Shown here piece after piece: positions 34,569-43,123 of a DNA stretch of 64,000 nucleotides. This DNA comes from Micropruina sp. (GTDB lineage Bacteria; Actinomycetota; Actinomycetes; Propionibacteriales; Propionibacteriaceae). The number at the start of each line of letters is the position of its first letter. Positions within the stretch are counted from its first letter, which is position 1. The notes below the pieces were generated by a model that searched no databases, was not told the DNA's origin, and saw only the letters and a program-made list of their open reading frames with translations. The translations under genes were made by a program, and so were the position numbers. Location of the stretch: the NCBI GenBank assembly GCA_016711205.1, contig JADJTM010000002.1, forward strand, positions 1,240,001 through 1,304,000. Direction: 5' to 3'.

Positions 34569-36136
34569 AGCGGCATGTTTCCGTGCTTCTTGGGCGGCAG
34601 CGAGGCCCGCTTGGTGCGCAGCAGCCGCAGCACCTTGGCGATCTCGGCGCGGGTGTCGCGCGGCAGGATCACCCGGTCGACGTAACCGCGTTCGGCAGCG
34701 ATCCACGGGTTGGAGAGCTCGTCGTTGTAGTTCTCGATCAGCTCGGCGCGGCGGGTGGCCGGGTCGTCGGCCTCGGCCAGCTCGCGCCGGTACAGAATGT
34801 TGACCGCGCCCTCGGCGCCCATCACCGCGATCTGCGCCGTCGGCCAGGCCAGGTTCACGTCGGCGCCCAGGTGTTTGGAGCCCATCACGTCGTAGGCGCC
34901 GCCGTAGGCCTTGCGGGTGATCAGCGTGACCAGCGGCACGGTGGCCTCGGCGTAGGCGTACAGCAGCTTGGCGCCGCGCCGGATGATGCCGTTCCACTCC
35001 TGGTCGGTGCCGGGCAGAAAACCGGGCACGTCGACCAGGGTGATCACCGGCACGTTGAACGCGTCGCAGGTGCGCACGAAGCGGGCCGCCTTCTCGGAGG
35101 CGTCGATGTCGAGGCAGCCGGCGTAGACCATGGGCTGGTTGGCGACCACGCCGACCGGGTGGCCCTCGACCCGTCCGAAGCCGCAGAGGATGTTGGCGGC
35201 GAAGCGGGCGTGGATCTCGCAGAACTCGCCCTCGTCCAGCACCCGGGTGATCACCTCGTGCATGTCGTAGGGCTGGTTGGGCGAATCGGGGATCAGGGCG
35301 TCCAGCGCCTCGGCGTCGTCGGCGTGCTCCAGGTCGAGGTCGACCTCGAGGGTGGGCGGCTCGTCGAGGTTGTTGGCGGGCAGAAAGCTCAGCACGTGCC
35401 GGACGAACTCGAGCGCGTCGTGCTCGTCGCTGGCCAGATAGTGGGCGTTGCCCGACTTGGTGTTGTGGGTGCGGGCGCCGCCCAGCTCTTCCATCGACAC
35501 CTCTTCGCCGGTGACGGTGCGAATCACGTCGGGGCCGGTGATGAACATCTGCGAGGTTTGATCGACCATCACCACCACGTCGGTGAGGGCGGGGGAGTAG
35601 ACGTGCCCGCCGGCCGCGGCACCCATGATCACCGAAATCTGCGGGATCACCCCGGAGGCGTGGGTGTTGCGCTTGAAGATCTCGGCGTACAGACCGAGGC
35701 TGACCACACCCTCTTGAATGCGGGCCCCGCCGCCTTCGACCAGGCCGATGATCGGCACGCCGGTGCGCATCGCGAGATCCATGATCTTGCAGATCTTCTC
35801 GCCGTACACCTCACCCAGGGCGCCGCCGAAGATCGTCACGTCCTGGCTGAACACACACACGTTGCGGCCGTCGATGGTGCCGATGCCGGTGATCACGCCG
35901 TCGGTGTAGGGGCGCTTGGCGTCCATGCCGAAGGCGGTGGTGCGGTGCCGGGCGAACTCGTCCAGTTCGGTGAAGCTGTCGGGGTCGAGCAGGGCCAGCA
36001 CCCGCTCGCGCGCGGTCAGCTTGCCGCGGTCGTGAATCTTGGCGACGGCGGCCTCGGACGCGGGGTGCTTCGCCAACTCGTTGCGGCGCTGAAAGTCGGC
36101 GAGCTTGCCGGAGGTCGTGTGGATGTCGAACTCCAT
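34565..36136 (-). CDS. accD: Propionyl-/acetyl-CoA carboxylase beta subunit (carboxyltransferase)
   Basis: 523 residues, the crotonase-fold carboxyltransferase that moves the carboxyl group from biotin to acyl-CoA. Motifs: GKLTARERVLALLDPDSFTE near residue 38, FGMDAKRPYTDGVITGIGTI, GLVEGGGARIQEGVVSL (acyl-CoA oxyanion hole), IMGAAAGGHVYSPALTD, GFLPGTDQEWNGIIRRGAKL (biotin site) and RKAYGGAYDVMGSKHLG. An aspartate in the short-chain pocket region (ALTD VVVMV) suits a propionyl-CoA preference as in AccD5, though specificity needs structure-based comparison. First gene of a three- or four-gene operon; divergent from corA with a gap of 174 bases. Confidence 0.96.
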   Translation of the reverse strand: MEFDIHTTSGKLADFQRRNELAKHPASEAAVAKIHDRGKLTARERVLALLDPDSFTELDEFARHRTTAFGMDAKRPYTDGVITGIGTIDGRNVCVFSQDVTIFGGALGEVYGEKICKIMDLAMRTGVPIIGLVEGGGARIQEGVVSLGLYAEIFKRNTHASGVIPQISVIMGAAAGGHVYSPALTDVVVMVDQTSQMFITGPDVIRTVTGEEVSMEELGGARTHNTKSGNAHYLASDEHDALEFVRHVLSFLPANNLDEPPTLEVDLDLEHADDAEALDALIPDSPNQPYDMHEVITRVLDEGEFCEIHARFAANILCGFGRVEGHPVGVVANQPMVYAGCLDIDASEKAARFVRTCDAFNVPVITLVDVPGFLPGTDQEWNGIIRRGAKLLYAYAEATVPLVTLITRKAYGGAYDVMGSKHLGADVNLAWPTAQIAVMGAEGAVNILYRRELAEADDPATRRAELIENYNDELSNPWIAAERGYVDRVILPRDTRAEIAKVLRLLRTKRASLPPKKHGNMPL

Positions 36137-36310
36137 AGCCGAACCCTAGTACCCCGGCCACCCACGATGGCCCGCTGCGCGACGCCTGGACGGCGGGGTG
36201 CGCGCGAAACGGGAGCAGGGCGTCCCCATTGCTGCGACGCCAGGAACTGCGTGGCGCACTGTGGTAAGACAGGATCGCGGCCACGGCGCTGGGCAGGGAG
36301 TGAGGACCTG

Positions 36311-37309
36311 ATGACGCAGTTGACCAGCCGGGTCTGGCGCGATGGCGAGCTGGTGGCGTCCGACATCGACTTGAGCGAACTGGACGGGTACCTGGCCGAC
36401 CCGAGTGCGCTCACCTGGCTGGACCTGTGCGACCCGGAGGGGGAGGTGCTGGAACAGCTGTCCGGGGAGTTGCAGCTCGATCGGCATGCGGTCGAAGACG
36501 CGATCGCGCCGCGCGAACGGGCGAAGGTCTCGCGGCATGCCACCCACCTGTTCCTGACCTGCTACGCGGCCGAACTGCCCACCGGCGACGACGGGCTGCC
36601 TGAACTGCGGGCCGGCCGCATCTCGGCCTTCGTGATGCCACGCGGGCTGATCACCGTCCGGCTGACCGGGGTGTCGACGATCGCCGTGGACGAACTGCTC
36701 GACCGCTGGGCCGGGGAGGGGCTGCTCGGGCACGGCGTCTGGGCCCTGGTGCACGGACTGCTGGACCTGGTCGTCGACGGTCATTTCGAAGCGGTGCAGG
36801 TGATGGACGACAAGCTGGAGGCGCTCGAGGACCTGCTGTTCGAGCAATCGGTGCGCACCCGCGAGGTGCAGCAGCGGGTGTTCGCGCTGCGCAAGGCGCT
36901 GGTGCGGCTGCGCCGGGTGGTGCTGCCGATGCGCGAGGTGGTGGCCGGCGTGATGCGTCAGCGGCTGACCAACGGCGCCGCCCCGTCCCGGGAACTGGAC
37001 GGTGAGTTCAACGACCTGTACGACCACGTGCTCCGGGCCGCGGAGTGGACGGAGTCGCTGCGCGACATGGTCGCCTCGGTGTTCGAGACGAACCTGTCGC
37101 TGCAGGACGCCCGGCTGAACACGATCATGAAGAAGCTCGCCTCGTGGGCCGCGATCATCGCCGTGCCCACGGCCGTCACGGGCTGGTTCGGGCAGAACCT
37201 GCCGTACTGGGGCTCGGGGGAGCAGGGCGGGTTGTGGCAGAGCGTGCTGCTGATCATCGTCGGGACGACCGGGCTCTACTGGCTGTTCCGGCGCAACGAC
37301 TGGCTGTAG
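36311..37309 (+). CDS. corA: CorA-family divalent cation transporter
   Basis: 332 residues from the ATG at 36311. The long cytoplasmic domain is followed by a helical stalk (about 165-265, with MREVVAGVMRQRLTN and FNDLYDHVLRAAEWTESLRD) and two membrane segments at the C-terminus (IIAVPTAVTGWFGQN and SVLLIIVGTTGLYWLF). The signature loop between them reads GQN in place of the classical GMN, followed by LPYWG; this substitution is common in actinobacterial CorA proteins. A short basic tail RRNDWL ends it. Likely imports magnesium, perhaps cobalt. It lies divergent from the carboxylase operon and convergent with the next gene. Confidence 0.93.
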   Translation: MTQLTSRVWRDGELVASDIDLSELDGYLADPSALTWLDLCDPEGEVLEQLSGELQLDRHAVEDAIAPRERAKVSRHATHLFLTCYAAELPTGDDGLPELRAGRISAFVMPRGLITVRLTGVSTIAVDELLDRWAGEGLLGHGVWALVHGLLDLVVDGHFEAVQVMDDKLEALEDLLFEQSVRTREVQQRVFALRKALVRLRRVVLPMREVVAGVMRQRLTNGAAPSRELDGEFNDLYDHVLRAAEWTESLRDMVASVFETNLSLQDARLNTIMKKLASWAAIIAVPTAVTGWFGQNLPYWGSGEQGGLWQSVLLIIVGTTGLYWLFRRNDWL

Positions 37310-37325
37310 CCGACACCAATCGCTC

Positions 37326-39158
37326 TCAACCGGTGAGCAATCGGTCGAGCAGTTTCTGAACCTGTTTGGACGGCTGCCAGGCTCGCCAGTCACCCGCCGG
37401 ATCGCGGTAGGTGTACACCCCCACGCAAGACTGGGTGACCACCAGGATGTCGCCGTACGCATTGGCCAGGGCCAGCCGGGCAACCGGCCGGCCGGCCGGC
37501 AGTGCCGGACAGCTGACCGTCTCCAAGGCGACCGTGCGGGCCAGGTCGGCGACGATCCGGTCGCGCTGGACCGCGGTCAATCGACGCTCCGTTGCCGTGG
37601 CGTCGTCGGAGTGCGCATAACGGCAGTGCGTCGCCGTGACCGCGTCTTCCGGTCGCACCGGCATCACCGACGTCGGCTCGTCGGTGAACGCGCGGCACAG
37701 CGAACCTGGGCGGGTGCGCGGCTCGGCGAGCAAGGTGACGGCTCGCTGCCGCTCCAGTGCCGCCTTGAACTCCGCGAGCACCGCCTCCGCGCCGATGCGG
37801 ACGTCGTCGCTGGTGCCGGTGACCCGGCAGCCGTAGAGCTGCAGTTGCATCACCACTTGGGGGCGGCCGTTGAACTCGGCCACCAGCAGGAAGTCCGGGC
37901 CGTACTCGTCGGTGCAGGCGGCGGTCGTCGGCAGCGGCTGCAGGCCGTTCAGCACCGCGAGCACCGATTGGGCTCCGCTGGCCTCGACGGTGTCGAGTGG
38001 GGTGAACACCTGCGCCGCATACCGCTCGGTCGGGCACAGCCGCAACCGGGTGGCCGCGTTGGGCAGCGGGCCGGACGACGGGCTCAGCCCACGACACTCG
38101 TCCGGCAGCTGCGGGTTCGTCGTGGCTGTGGCGGTCGGGGTCGAACTCGGCGCGTTCTGCAGCACGTACTGCAGGGCGTCCTCGGCCTCAGGGCCAGGCT
38201 GCCAGAACAGCTGGGTGCCGCCACCGTCCGGCACGAACGCGAACCATTGACCACCCTCCACCCGCCAGAACACCAGCGGGTCGCCCCAGGGCCCGGCCAG
38301 GGTCAGTTCGGCGCCGTCCCGGCGGGAGTCGATGTTCTCCGCCCGGGTGGTGTTTTGTGCCACGTCGTCGGCCACCACCCGGAACAGCTCCGGGGTCAGC
38401 CGGCCGCGCAACTGGATGTCGCCCGTCTCGGGATCGCTCACGCAGACGGCGTGGTGGGTCAGCGCGGTGCGCTGGGGGGTGAACAACCCCGGCCGGTCGT
38501 ACGGCAGGCAGTCCACGGCGAGGTCGGGCGCGCTCAGCGTCGCCCGCTGCGCCGCCCAGGCCTCGCGCAGGATGGTCAGCAGGCCGGCCCAGCGCCGTCC
38601 GCTGTCCGAACGCGGCTCGACGCCGCAGGCGTTGGGGGTGGCGGCCTCCAGGGAGGTCCGCGAACCCCCCTGGCCGACCAGGACCACCAGGTAGCGGCGA
38701 TCGGTCTCGCGGGTGCAGTCCGGATCTCGTGGACTCTCCTTGGGAAGGGCGACTATGGATCGGATCACCTCGTCGACGCCGGTGGTCAGCGAGTCGGCCG
38801 GGGTGGTGAAGGTGGGGCCGTCCGAGCGGGGGCACAGGGTGATCCGGACCATCCTCTCGCGCAGCCCGTCGGCGGGCCCCTCATCCGGAGTGCCGATGCA
38901 GTCGGGGTTGGCGACCGGCGCCGGGTCACTTGACACCCCCGGTGAGGCGGCCGGCACCGCCGTCATCGGATCGGCCGGGCCGCGTGGCCACAGCACGCCA
39001 CCCAGCACCGCGACCAGGGTGACGGCGACCCCCGCCGTGGCCCAGCGGCCCCGGTTCCGGCTGCGCGCGGACGCCCGCGCGTTCGCCGCCCAGGTGGAGG
39101 TGTCCGGGGGCTCGGGCACGGCTGCGTCCAGGCTCTTGCGCAGCTGGTCGTCGTTCAT
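37326..39158 (-). CDS. Membrane-anchored partner of the SigE-family sigma factor
   Basis: 610 residues. The cytoplasmic N-terminus (MNDDQLRKSLDAAVPEPPDT) is followed by a basic stretch and one membrane segment at about residues 38-57 (WATAGVAVTLVAVLGGVLW). The large outside part carries about ten cysteines and two loosely similar halves; each half has an R-L-C-P block (VRITLCPRSDG and TRLRLCPTERYA), so an internal duplication is likely. The start overlaps the sigma factor stop by four bases. Genes in this position beside SigE-family factors often encode anti-sigma-like sensors; here the cytoplasmic part is short and has no recognisable zinc anti-sigma motif, so the role is inferred from context. 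Confidence 0.75.
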   Translation of the reverse strand: MNDDQLRKSLDAAVPEPPDTSTWAANARASARSRNRGRWATAGVAVTLVAVLGGVLWPRGPADPMTAVPAASPGVSSDPAPVANPDCIGTPDEGPADGLRERMVRITLCPRSDGPTFTTPADSLTTGVDEVIRSIVALPKESPRDPDCTRETDRRYLVVLVGQGGSRTSLEAATPNACGVEPRSDSGRRWAGLLTILREAWAAQRATLSAPDLAVDCLPYDRPGLFTPQRTALTHHAVCVSDPETGDIQLRGRLTPELFRVVADDVAQNTTRAENIDSRRDGAELTLAGPWGDPLVFWRVEGGQWFAFVPDGGGTQLFWQPGPEAEDALQYVLQNAPSSTPTATATTNPQLPDECRGLSPSSGPLPNAATRLRLCPTERYAAQVFTPLDTVEASGAQSVLAVLNGLQPLPTTAACTDEYGPDFLLVAEFNGRPQVVMQLQLYGCRVTGTSDDVRIGAEAVLAEFKAALERQRAVTLLAEPRTRPGSLCRAFTDEPTSVMPVRPEDAVTATHCRYAHSDDATATERRLTAVQRDRIVADLARTVALETVSCPALPAGRPVARLALANAYGDILVVTQSCVGVYTYRDPAGDWRAWQPSKQVQKLLDRLLTG

Positions 39159-39661
39159 GATTCGCTCCCGTCGGTGAGTAGCGGAGACACCCGCAGCTTG
39201 GCCAGCGCCCGGGACAACGTGCTCTTGATCGTTCCGACGCTCACCCCCAGCACCTCGGCCGCCTGCGGATGGGTGAGGTCCTCGAAGTACGTCAGCACCA
39301 CCACGGCCCGCTGCTGCCGGGGCAGCCCGGCCATCGCTCGCCGGACGTCCTCACGCAACGCCAGATCGGGACCCTCCACGCTGCCGCGGTCCACCTCGGC
39401 CGGCAGTTCCGCGGTCCAGCGGCGACGCCACCACGACAGGTAGGTGCGGAACATGGCGGTGCGCACGTAGCCCTCGAACCCGTCCGCGATGCGGCTGAAG
39501 TGCGGGTAGGTCTTGGCCAGCGCGGTCTGCACCAGATCCTCGGCGCGCTGCGCGTCACCGGTCAGCAGCCACGCGCTTCGCCAGAGTGCGGACGAGCGCG
39601 CGGCTACGAAATCGTCGAAGCTCGCCGGCCGCTCGCTCACCGCCACCGCCTCCACCAGCAT
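39155..39661 (-). CDS. SigE-family ECF RNA polymerase sigma factor
   Basis: 168 residues. Region 2 begins SFDDFVAARSSALWRSAWLL, continues AEDLVQTALAKTYPHFSRI; region 4 has MAGLPRQQRAVVVLTYFEDL, then HPQAAEVLGVSVGTIKSTLS as the -35 binding helix-turn-helix. The pattern is that of the actinobacterial SigE family (short ECF factors without an extra domain). GAGGAGG lies five bases before the ATG. Upstream on the same strand GGCAACC (complement of 39704-39710) might be part of an ECF-type promoter and so of autoregulation; this is speculative. Co-translated with the membrane protein that follows. Confidence 0.92.
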   Translation of the reverse strand: MLVEAVAVSERPASFDDFVAARSSALWRSAWLLTGDAQRAEDLVQTALAKTYPHFSRIADGFEGYVRTAMFRTYLSWWRRRWTAELPAEVDRGSVEGPDLALREDVRRAMAGLPRQQRAVVVLTYFEDLTHPQAAEVLGVSVGTIKSTLSRALAKLRVSPLLTDGSES

Positions 39662-39777
39662 CGGGTCCTCCTCAACCTAACAAAGCGGTTGTGGACGCCC
39701 TTTGGTTGCCTGACTGCGGGACGCGTCGATCGTCGTCCGATCAGCGGCTTCACCAGCACGTCAGTTGCTGTGCCCAG

Positions 39778-40851
39778 TCACTGGCCGTAGCGGCGCACCA
39801 CCTTCCACGTGGTGTGCGAGTTGATGTTCGGATCGAGCAGCACGTCGTCGGTCTCGATCACCTCGCCGTTCTCGTTCTGCCAGGTGAGCGCCGCACCGGA
39901 CGACACGTACTTCGTGCTGCCCTCCCGGCTGGTCGGATCCTCCACCGCCGTGACGCCACCCAACTCGTTGCGCCAGGCCTCCTGCGCCGAGATTCCCGGG
40001 GTGCCGGCCGGCGGCGGGGGCGCCATCAGGGCGTCGAAGGCCGCCTGGGCGTTGCCGGCCTGGGTGCCGCGAAGGTCAGCCGCGGCCTGCCCCACCCGGG
40101 CGATGCCGGCCTGTTCGGCCTGAAAGGCGGCCCACTGTGCGCCGGCCCGGCGTTGCGCGAACTCGGCCGTGTTGGTCTGGCCCACCTGGCCGGCGGCGGT
40201 CGTCCAGGCCGGGTTCGGCAGAACGCCGTCCATGATCGCGTACAGGGTGGGTCGCAGCTCGTCGTAGCGTTCGAGGCTCGCGCTGAGCACCGTGACCAGC
40301 AGGCCGTGGTTGGTGATCGTTGCGAACGCGGCCTGGTTGCTCACCGCGTAGTGAAAACCCAGCAGTTCGAGCCGTCGCGCGCGGCCCGCGACCGGCGCGT
40401 CCACACCGGCGTACACACCGGTGTAGGCGACACCCGGGGTGAGCCCGTCGGCGGGAATGTGCAGCCGCTGCGCCCAGTCCGGGAGTGGATACACCTCGAA
40501 CCGGGTCGGCCGGCCACCCTGCGGGCCGAGCAGTTGCGGCAGCAGGGTGCCCAGCAGTTGGTCCGGCGAGGACGGCGGCAGGTAGGTGCGGCCGTGACCG
40601 TTGGGCTGTCCGGGAGCACCGCCCGGCCAGGTGAAGTCGAAGCGCGGCCAGTTCTGCAGCATCGCGACCCGCTCCGGATGCGTCACCTGGAACCAGTGGT
40701 GCTCCGGCGACTCGTTGTGCTCGGCCACCCAGGTGACGTTGCCCTGCGCCGTCCAGCCCGGCGGGTGCTTGAGTGCCAGCACCGGCAGGTTCAGCTGTGG
40801 GTCCGGCAGCGTCCAGGTCGTCCAGCCGGACGCGTCCACGGGTGTGTTCAT
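39778..40851 (-). CDS. Protein of unknown function, 357 residues
   Basis: Not recognised. The ATG at 40851 (MNTPVDASGWTTWTLPD) follows a G-rich ribosome site and excludes upstream codons that lie in intergenic repeats. No signal peptide or membrane segment. Features: Trp-rich N-terminus (SGWTTWTLPD, HPPGWTAQGNVTWV), a central part with FHYAVSNQAAFATITNHG, LHIPADGLTPGVAYTGVY, an Ala/Gln-rich helical region (about 225-290) and a C-terminal segment, VSSGAALTWQNENGEVIET, ending in NSHTTWKVVRR. The end looks like a small beta domain. It reads as a soluble protein, possibly in a secreted-protein or stress context, but its neighbours (sigma factor cassette and an SDR) do not reveal a role. Confidence 0.72.
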   Translation of the reverse strand: MNTPVDASGWTTWTLPDPQLNLPVLALKHPPGWTAQGNVTWVAEHNESPEHHWFQVTHPERVAMLQNWPRFDFTWPGGAPGQPNGHGRTYLPPSSPDQLLGTLLPQLLGPQGGRPTRFEVYPLPDWAQRLHIPADGLTPGVAYTGVYAGVDAPVAGRARRLELLGFHYAVSNQAAFATITNHGLLVTVLSASLERYDELRPTLYAIMDGVLPNPAWTTAAGQVGQTNTAEFAQRRAGAQWAAFQAEQAGIARVGQAAADLRGTQAGNAQAAFDALMAPPPPAGTPGISAQEAWRNELGGVTAVEDPTSREGSTKYVSSGAALTWQNENGEVIETDDVLLDPNINSHTTWKVVRRYGQ

Positions 40852-40976
40852 CCGCCCCCCTCGTTCGCGCACCAGTGTGGAGCAGCGTGATCGACGGCGC
40901 CAGGCCCGGCCCCCATGGATGGTGCCTGGAGGATGTGTCGAGAGGAGCGCATTCGGACCGTCGAAACCAGGCCGTC

Positions 40977-41430
40977 TGTCATCCCGGCGAATGCCGGGGC
41001 CAAGGCCGTCTGTCATCCCGGCGAATGCCGGGATCTCGTTGGTCGGGCTTGTTGAGGCCCTCGCCGGTGGTCGCGTCTGAGATCCCGGCGTTCGCCGGAT
41101 GACGAGTTCCTGCCGGGATGACCCGCCTGCTGGTCGTGCGTGTCGAGGCCGGGCCGTCTGTCATCCCTGCGAATGCCGAGGCCAGGGCATCTGTCATCCC
41201 GGCGAATGCCGGGATCTCGTTGGTCGGGCGTGTTGAGGCCCTCGCCGGTGGTCGCGTCTGAGATCCCGGGCGTTCGCCGGGATGGATGACGACTTGCTGC
41301 CGGGATGACCCGTCTGCTGGAGCCTGGGATCCCGGCGTTCGCCGGGATGACGACTTCCTGCCGGGATCTCGTTGGTCGGGCGTGAGATCCCGGCGTTCGC
41401 CGGGATGACGACTTCCTGCCGGGATGACGA
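40977..41430. repeat. Family A REP-like units in a 181-base tandem duplication
   Basis: The 612-base gap 40852-41463 has no gene. Hairpin units of the TCATCCCGGCGAATGCCGGG type and its reverse (GATCCCGGCGTTCGCCGGGA) occur about ten times. A block containing GTTGAGGCCCTCGCCGGTGG starts at about 41051 and again at 41232, a period of 181 bases; the copies differ by scattered changes and small insertions such as ATCCCGGGCG. Fragments of the TCGAC family (CTGGTCGTGCGTGTCGAGGC) are mixed in. Confidence 0.83.
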
Positions 41431-41463
41431 CGTCCGCTGGTCGAACTCGCCGAGGCCGTCCGC

Positions 41464-42135
41464 TCACACCGGGCGGATGGTCAACGTGTCGATCGACGCG
41501 TTCGCCGGTGCGTCGAGTGCCAGTCGCACCGTGGCCGCCACAGCCTCGGGCGCCAGCAGGGCCCTCGGATCGTACGGAGCACCCTCGTGCTCGCTCACGG
41601 CCCGCTGCATCTCGGTGGCCGTGCGTCCGGGATGGATCGAGGTCACCTTGACCCGTCCGCTCTCTTCGGCGCGTAGCGAGTCGGCCAGCGCCCGCAGGCC
41701 GAACTTGGACGCCGCGTACGCCCCCCAGCCGGACCGCGCGGTGAACCCCGCGCCGGAGTTGATGAACACCACGTGGCCCTGCGCCGCACGCAACGCGGGC
41801 AGGAGCAGCCGGGTCAGGTTCGCGGGCGCCACCAGGTTGACCTCGAGCAGTTGGCGCCACACCTCAGGGCCGGTCTCGGCGATCGATCCCAGCGGCGCCC
41901 CGCCGGCCGAGTGCACCAGCACGTCCAGACTGTCGATGCCCGCCACGGCGGCGGCCAGCGCGGCCTCGTCCGTCAGATCGCCGACGAACGGCTCGGCGCT
42001 GGGCAGCGCGGCGACGACGGCTGCCACGGCCGTCGCGTCCCGTCCGCCGATCAGCAGGTGGTGGTCGGGGGCGAGGGCTAGGGCGATGGCGCGCCCGATG
42101 CCGCGGGAAGCGCCGGTGATGAGTGCGGTCTTCAT
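41464..42135 (-). CDS. Short-chain dehydrogenase/reductase
   Basis: 223 residues, classical SDR with a slightly short C-terminus. Cofactor loop TGASRGIGRA at residues 7-16, LIGGRDATAVAAV after the second strand (an arginine there suggests NADPH), VHSAGG for the NNAG position, catalytic serine in FINSGAG, and YAASKFGLRALADSLRAEE with the Tyr-x-x-x-Lys pair. Substrate unknown. The gene is on the same strand as ubiA but about 70 bases downstream of it, so they may share a transcript. Confidence 0.9.
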   Translation of the reverse strand: MKTALITGASRGIGRAIALALAPDHHLLIGGRDATAVAAVVAALPSAEPFVGDLTDEAALAAAVAGIDSLDVLVHSAGGAPLGSIAETGPEVWRQLLEVNLVAPANLTRLLLPALRAAQGHVVFINSGAGFTARSGWGAYAASKFGLRALADSLRAEESGRVKVTSIHPGRTATEMQRAVSEHEGAPYDPRALLAPEAVAATVRLALDAPANASIDTLTIRPV

Positions 42136-42206
42136 GGCTGACAGTCTGGCAAAGGTGAGTCACGCGAACCGGTCGCACCCGATCGCCCCAGCGTCGAAGC
42201 CGAACG

Positions 42207-43112
42207 TCAGTGCAGAAAGATGCCGACGCCCAGCGGGATCAGCCAGGCGATCGCGAGCCCCTGCAGCACCCGGTCGTTGAGCACCACGTCCTCGGGCTCG
42301 CCCGCATTGCCCGCATCGATGTCCATGGCATAGCGCAACAGCGCCAGGGTGAACGGCACGATCGAGATGGTCGTCCACGGCACGCCCCAGAGCTGGGCCT
42401 CGCGGGCCTGTTCGAAGGTCCACAGGCTGTACGACATGATCACGATCGAGCACGAGATCGCCCAGACGAACCGCAGGTAGCTGAGCGAGTACCGTTCCAG
42501 CGACGCTCGGGTGCCGGACTCGGAGCCCAGTTCCTTCATCTCCGAATACCGCTTGCCGGCCACCATGTACAGCGAGCCGAACGAGGCCACCAGCAGGAAC
42601 CACTGCGACAGCTCGATGCCGGACGCCACGCCGCCCGCGACCGCGCGCAGCAGAAAGCCGGCCGAAACCATGGCCAGGTCGAGGATCGGCTGGTGCTTGA
42701 GAAACATCGAGTAGCCCACCTGCAGCACCCAGTAGATGGCCAGCGTGATGCCCAGCATCGGCGCCACCCACCAGGCGAGGGCCAGACTGGCGATCATGGT
42801 GAGGCCGGCCAGCACCGTGGCGGGTTTTGCGTCGAGTTCGCCCGCGGCGATCGGCCGGAACCGTTTCTTGGGGTGCTGCCGATCGGCGTCCACGTCACGG
42901 ACGTCGTTGATCAGATAGATGGACGCGCTGATCAGCGAGAACGCCACGAACGCCCAGAGGGTGTTGACCAGCACCCGGGGGTCGAACAGGGCACCCGCTG
43001 CAACGGGCGCCGCGAACACCAGAATGTTCTTCACCCACTGCTTGGGACGCATCGCCCGAAGCCAGGCGGGCAGTGGGGACTTGGTGGGCTGGACCAGCGT
43101 GTTCTCCGACAT
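42207..43112 (-). CDS. Decaprenyl-phosphate phosphoribosyltransferase-like UbiA prenyltransferase
   Basis: 301 residues from the ATG at 43112 (MSENTLVQPTKSP). Nine membrane segments and the UbiA metal-diphosphate motif NDVRDVDADRQHPKKR near residue 70 are present, as is RPKQWVKNILVFAAP at the start, which is characteristic of the branch that transfers phosphoribose from PRPP to decaprenyl phosphate (Rv3806c type). That reaction begins synthesis of the arabinose donor for wall polysaccharide. The second acidic motif region lies in KRYSEMKELGSESGTRASLE. Related UbiA members have other acceptors, so the substrate is inferred. The start lies about 12 bases before the end of maf upstream on the same strand, suggesting co-transcription. 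Confidence 0.88.
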   Translation of the reverse strand: MSENTLVQPTKSPLPAWLRAMRPKQWVKNILVFAAPVAAGALFDPRVLVNTLWAFVAFSLISASIYLINDVRDVDADRQHPKKRFRPIAAGELDAKPATVLAGLTMIASLALAWWVAPMLGITLAIYWVLQVGYSMFLKHQPILDLAMVSAGFLLRAVAGGVASGIELSQWFLLVASFGSLYMVAGKRYSEMKELGSESGTRASLERYSLSYLRFVWAISCSIVIMSYSLWTFEQAREAQLWGVPWTTISIVPFTLALLRYAMDIDAGNAGEPEDVVLNDRVLQGLAIAWLIPLGVGIFLH

Positions 43113-43123
43113 CGAGCGACAGG

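Noticed and set aside
40852..41016. Upstream extension of the 357-residue gene to 41016
   Set aside because: The added codons fall in the repeat cluster and lack a ribosome site; the ATG at 40851 has one.
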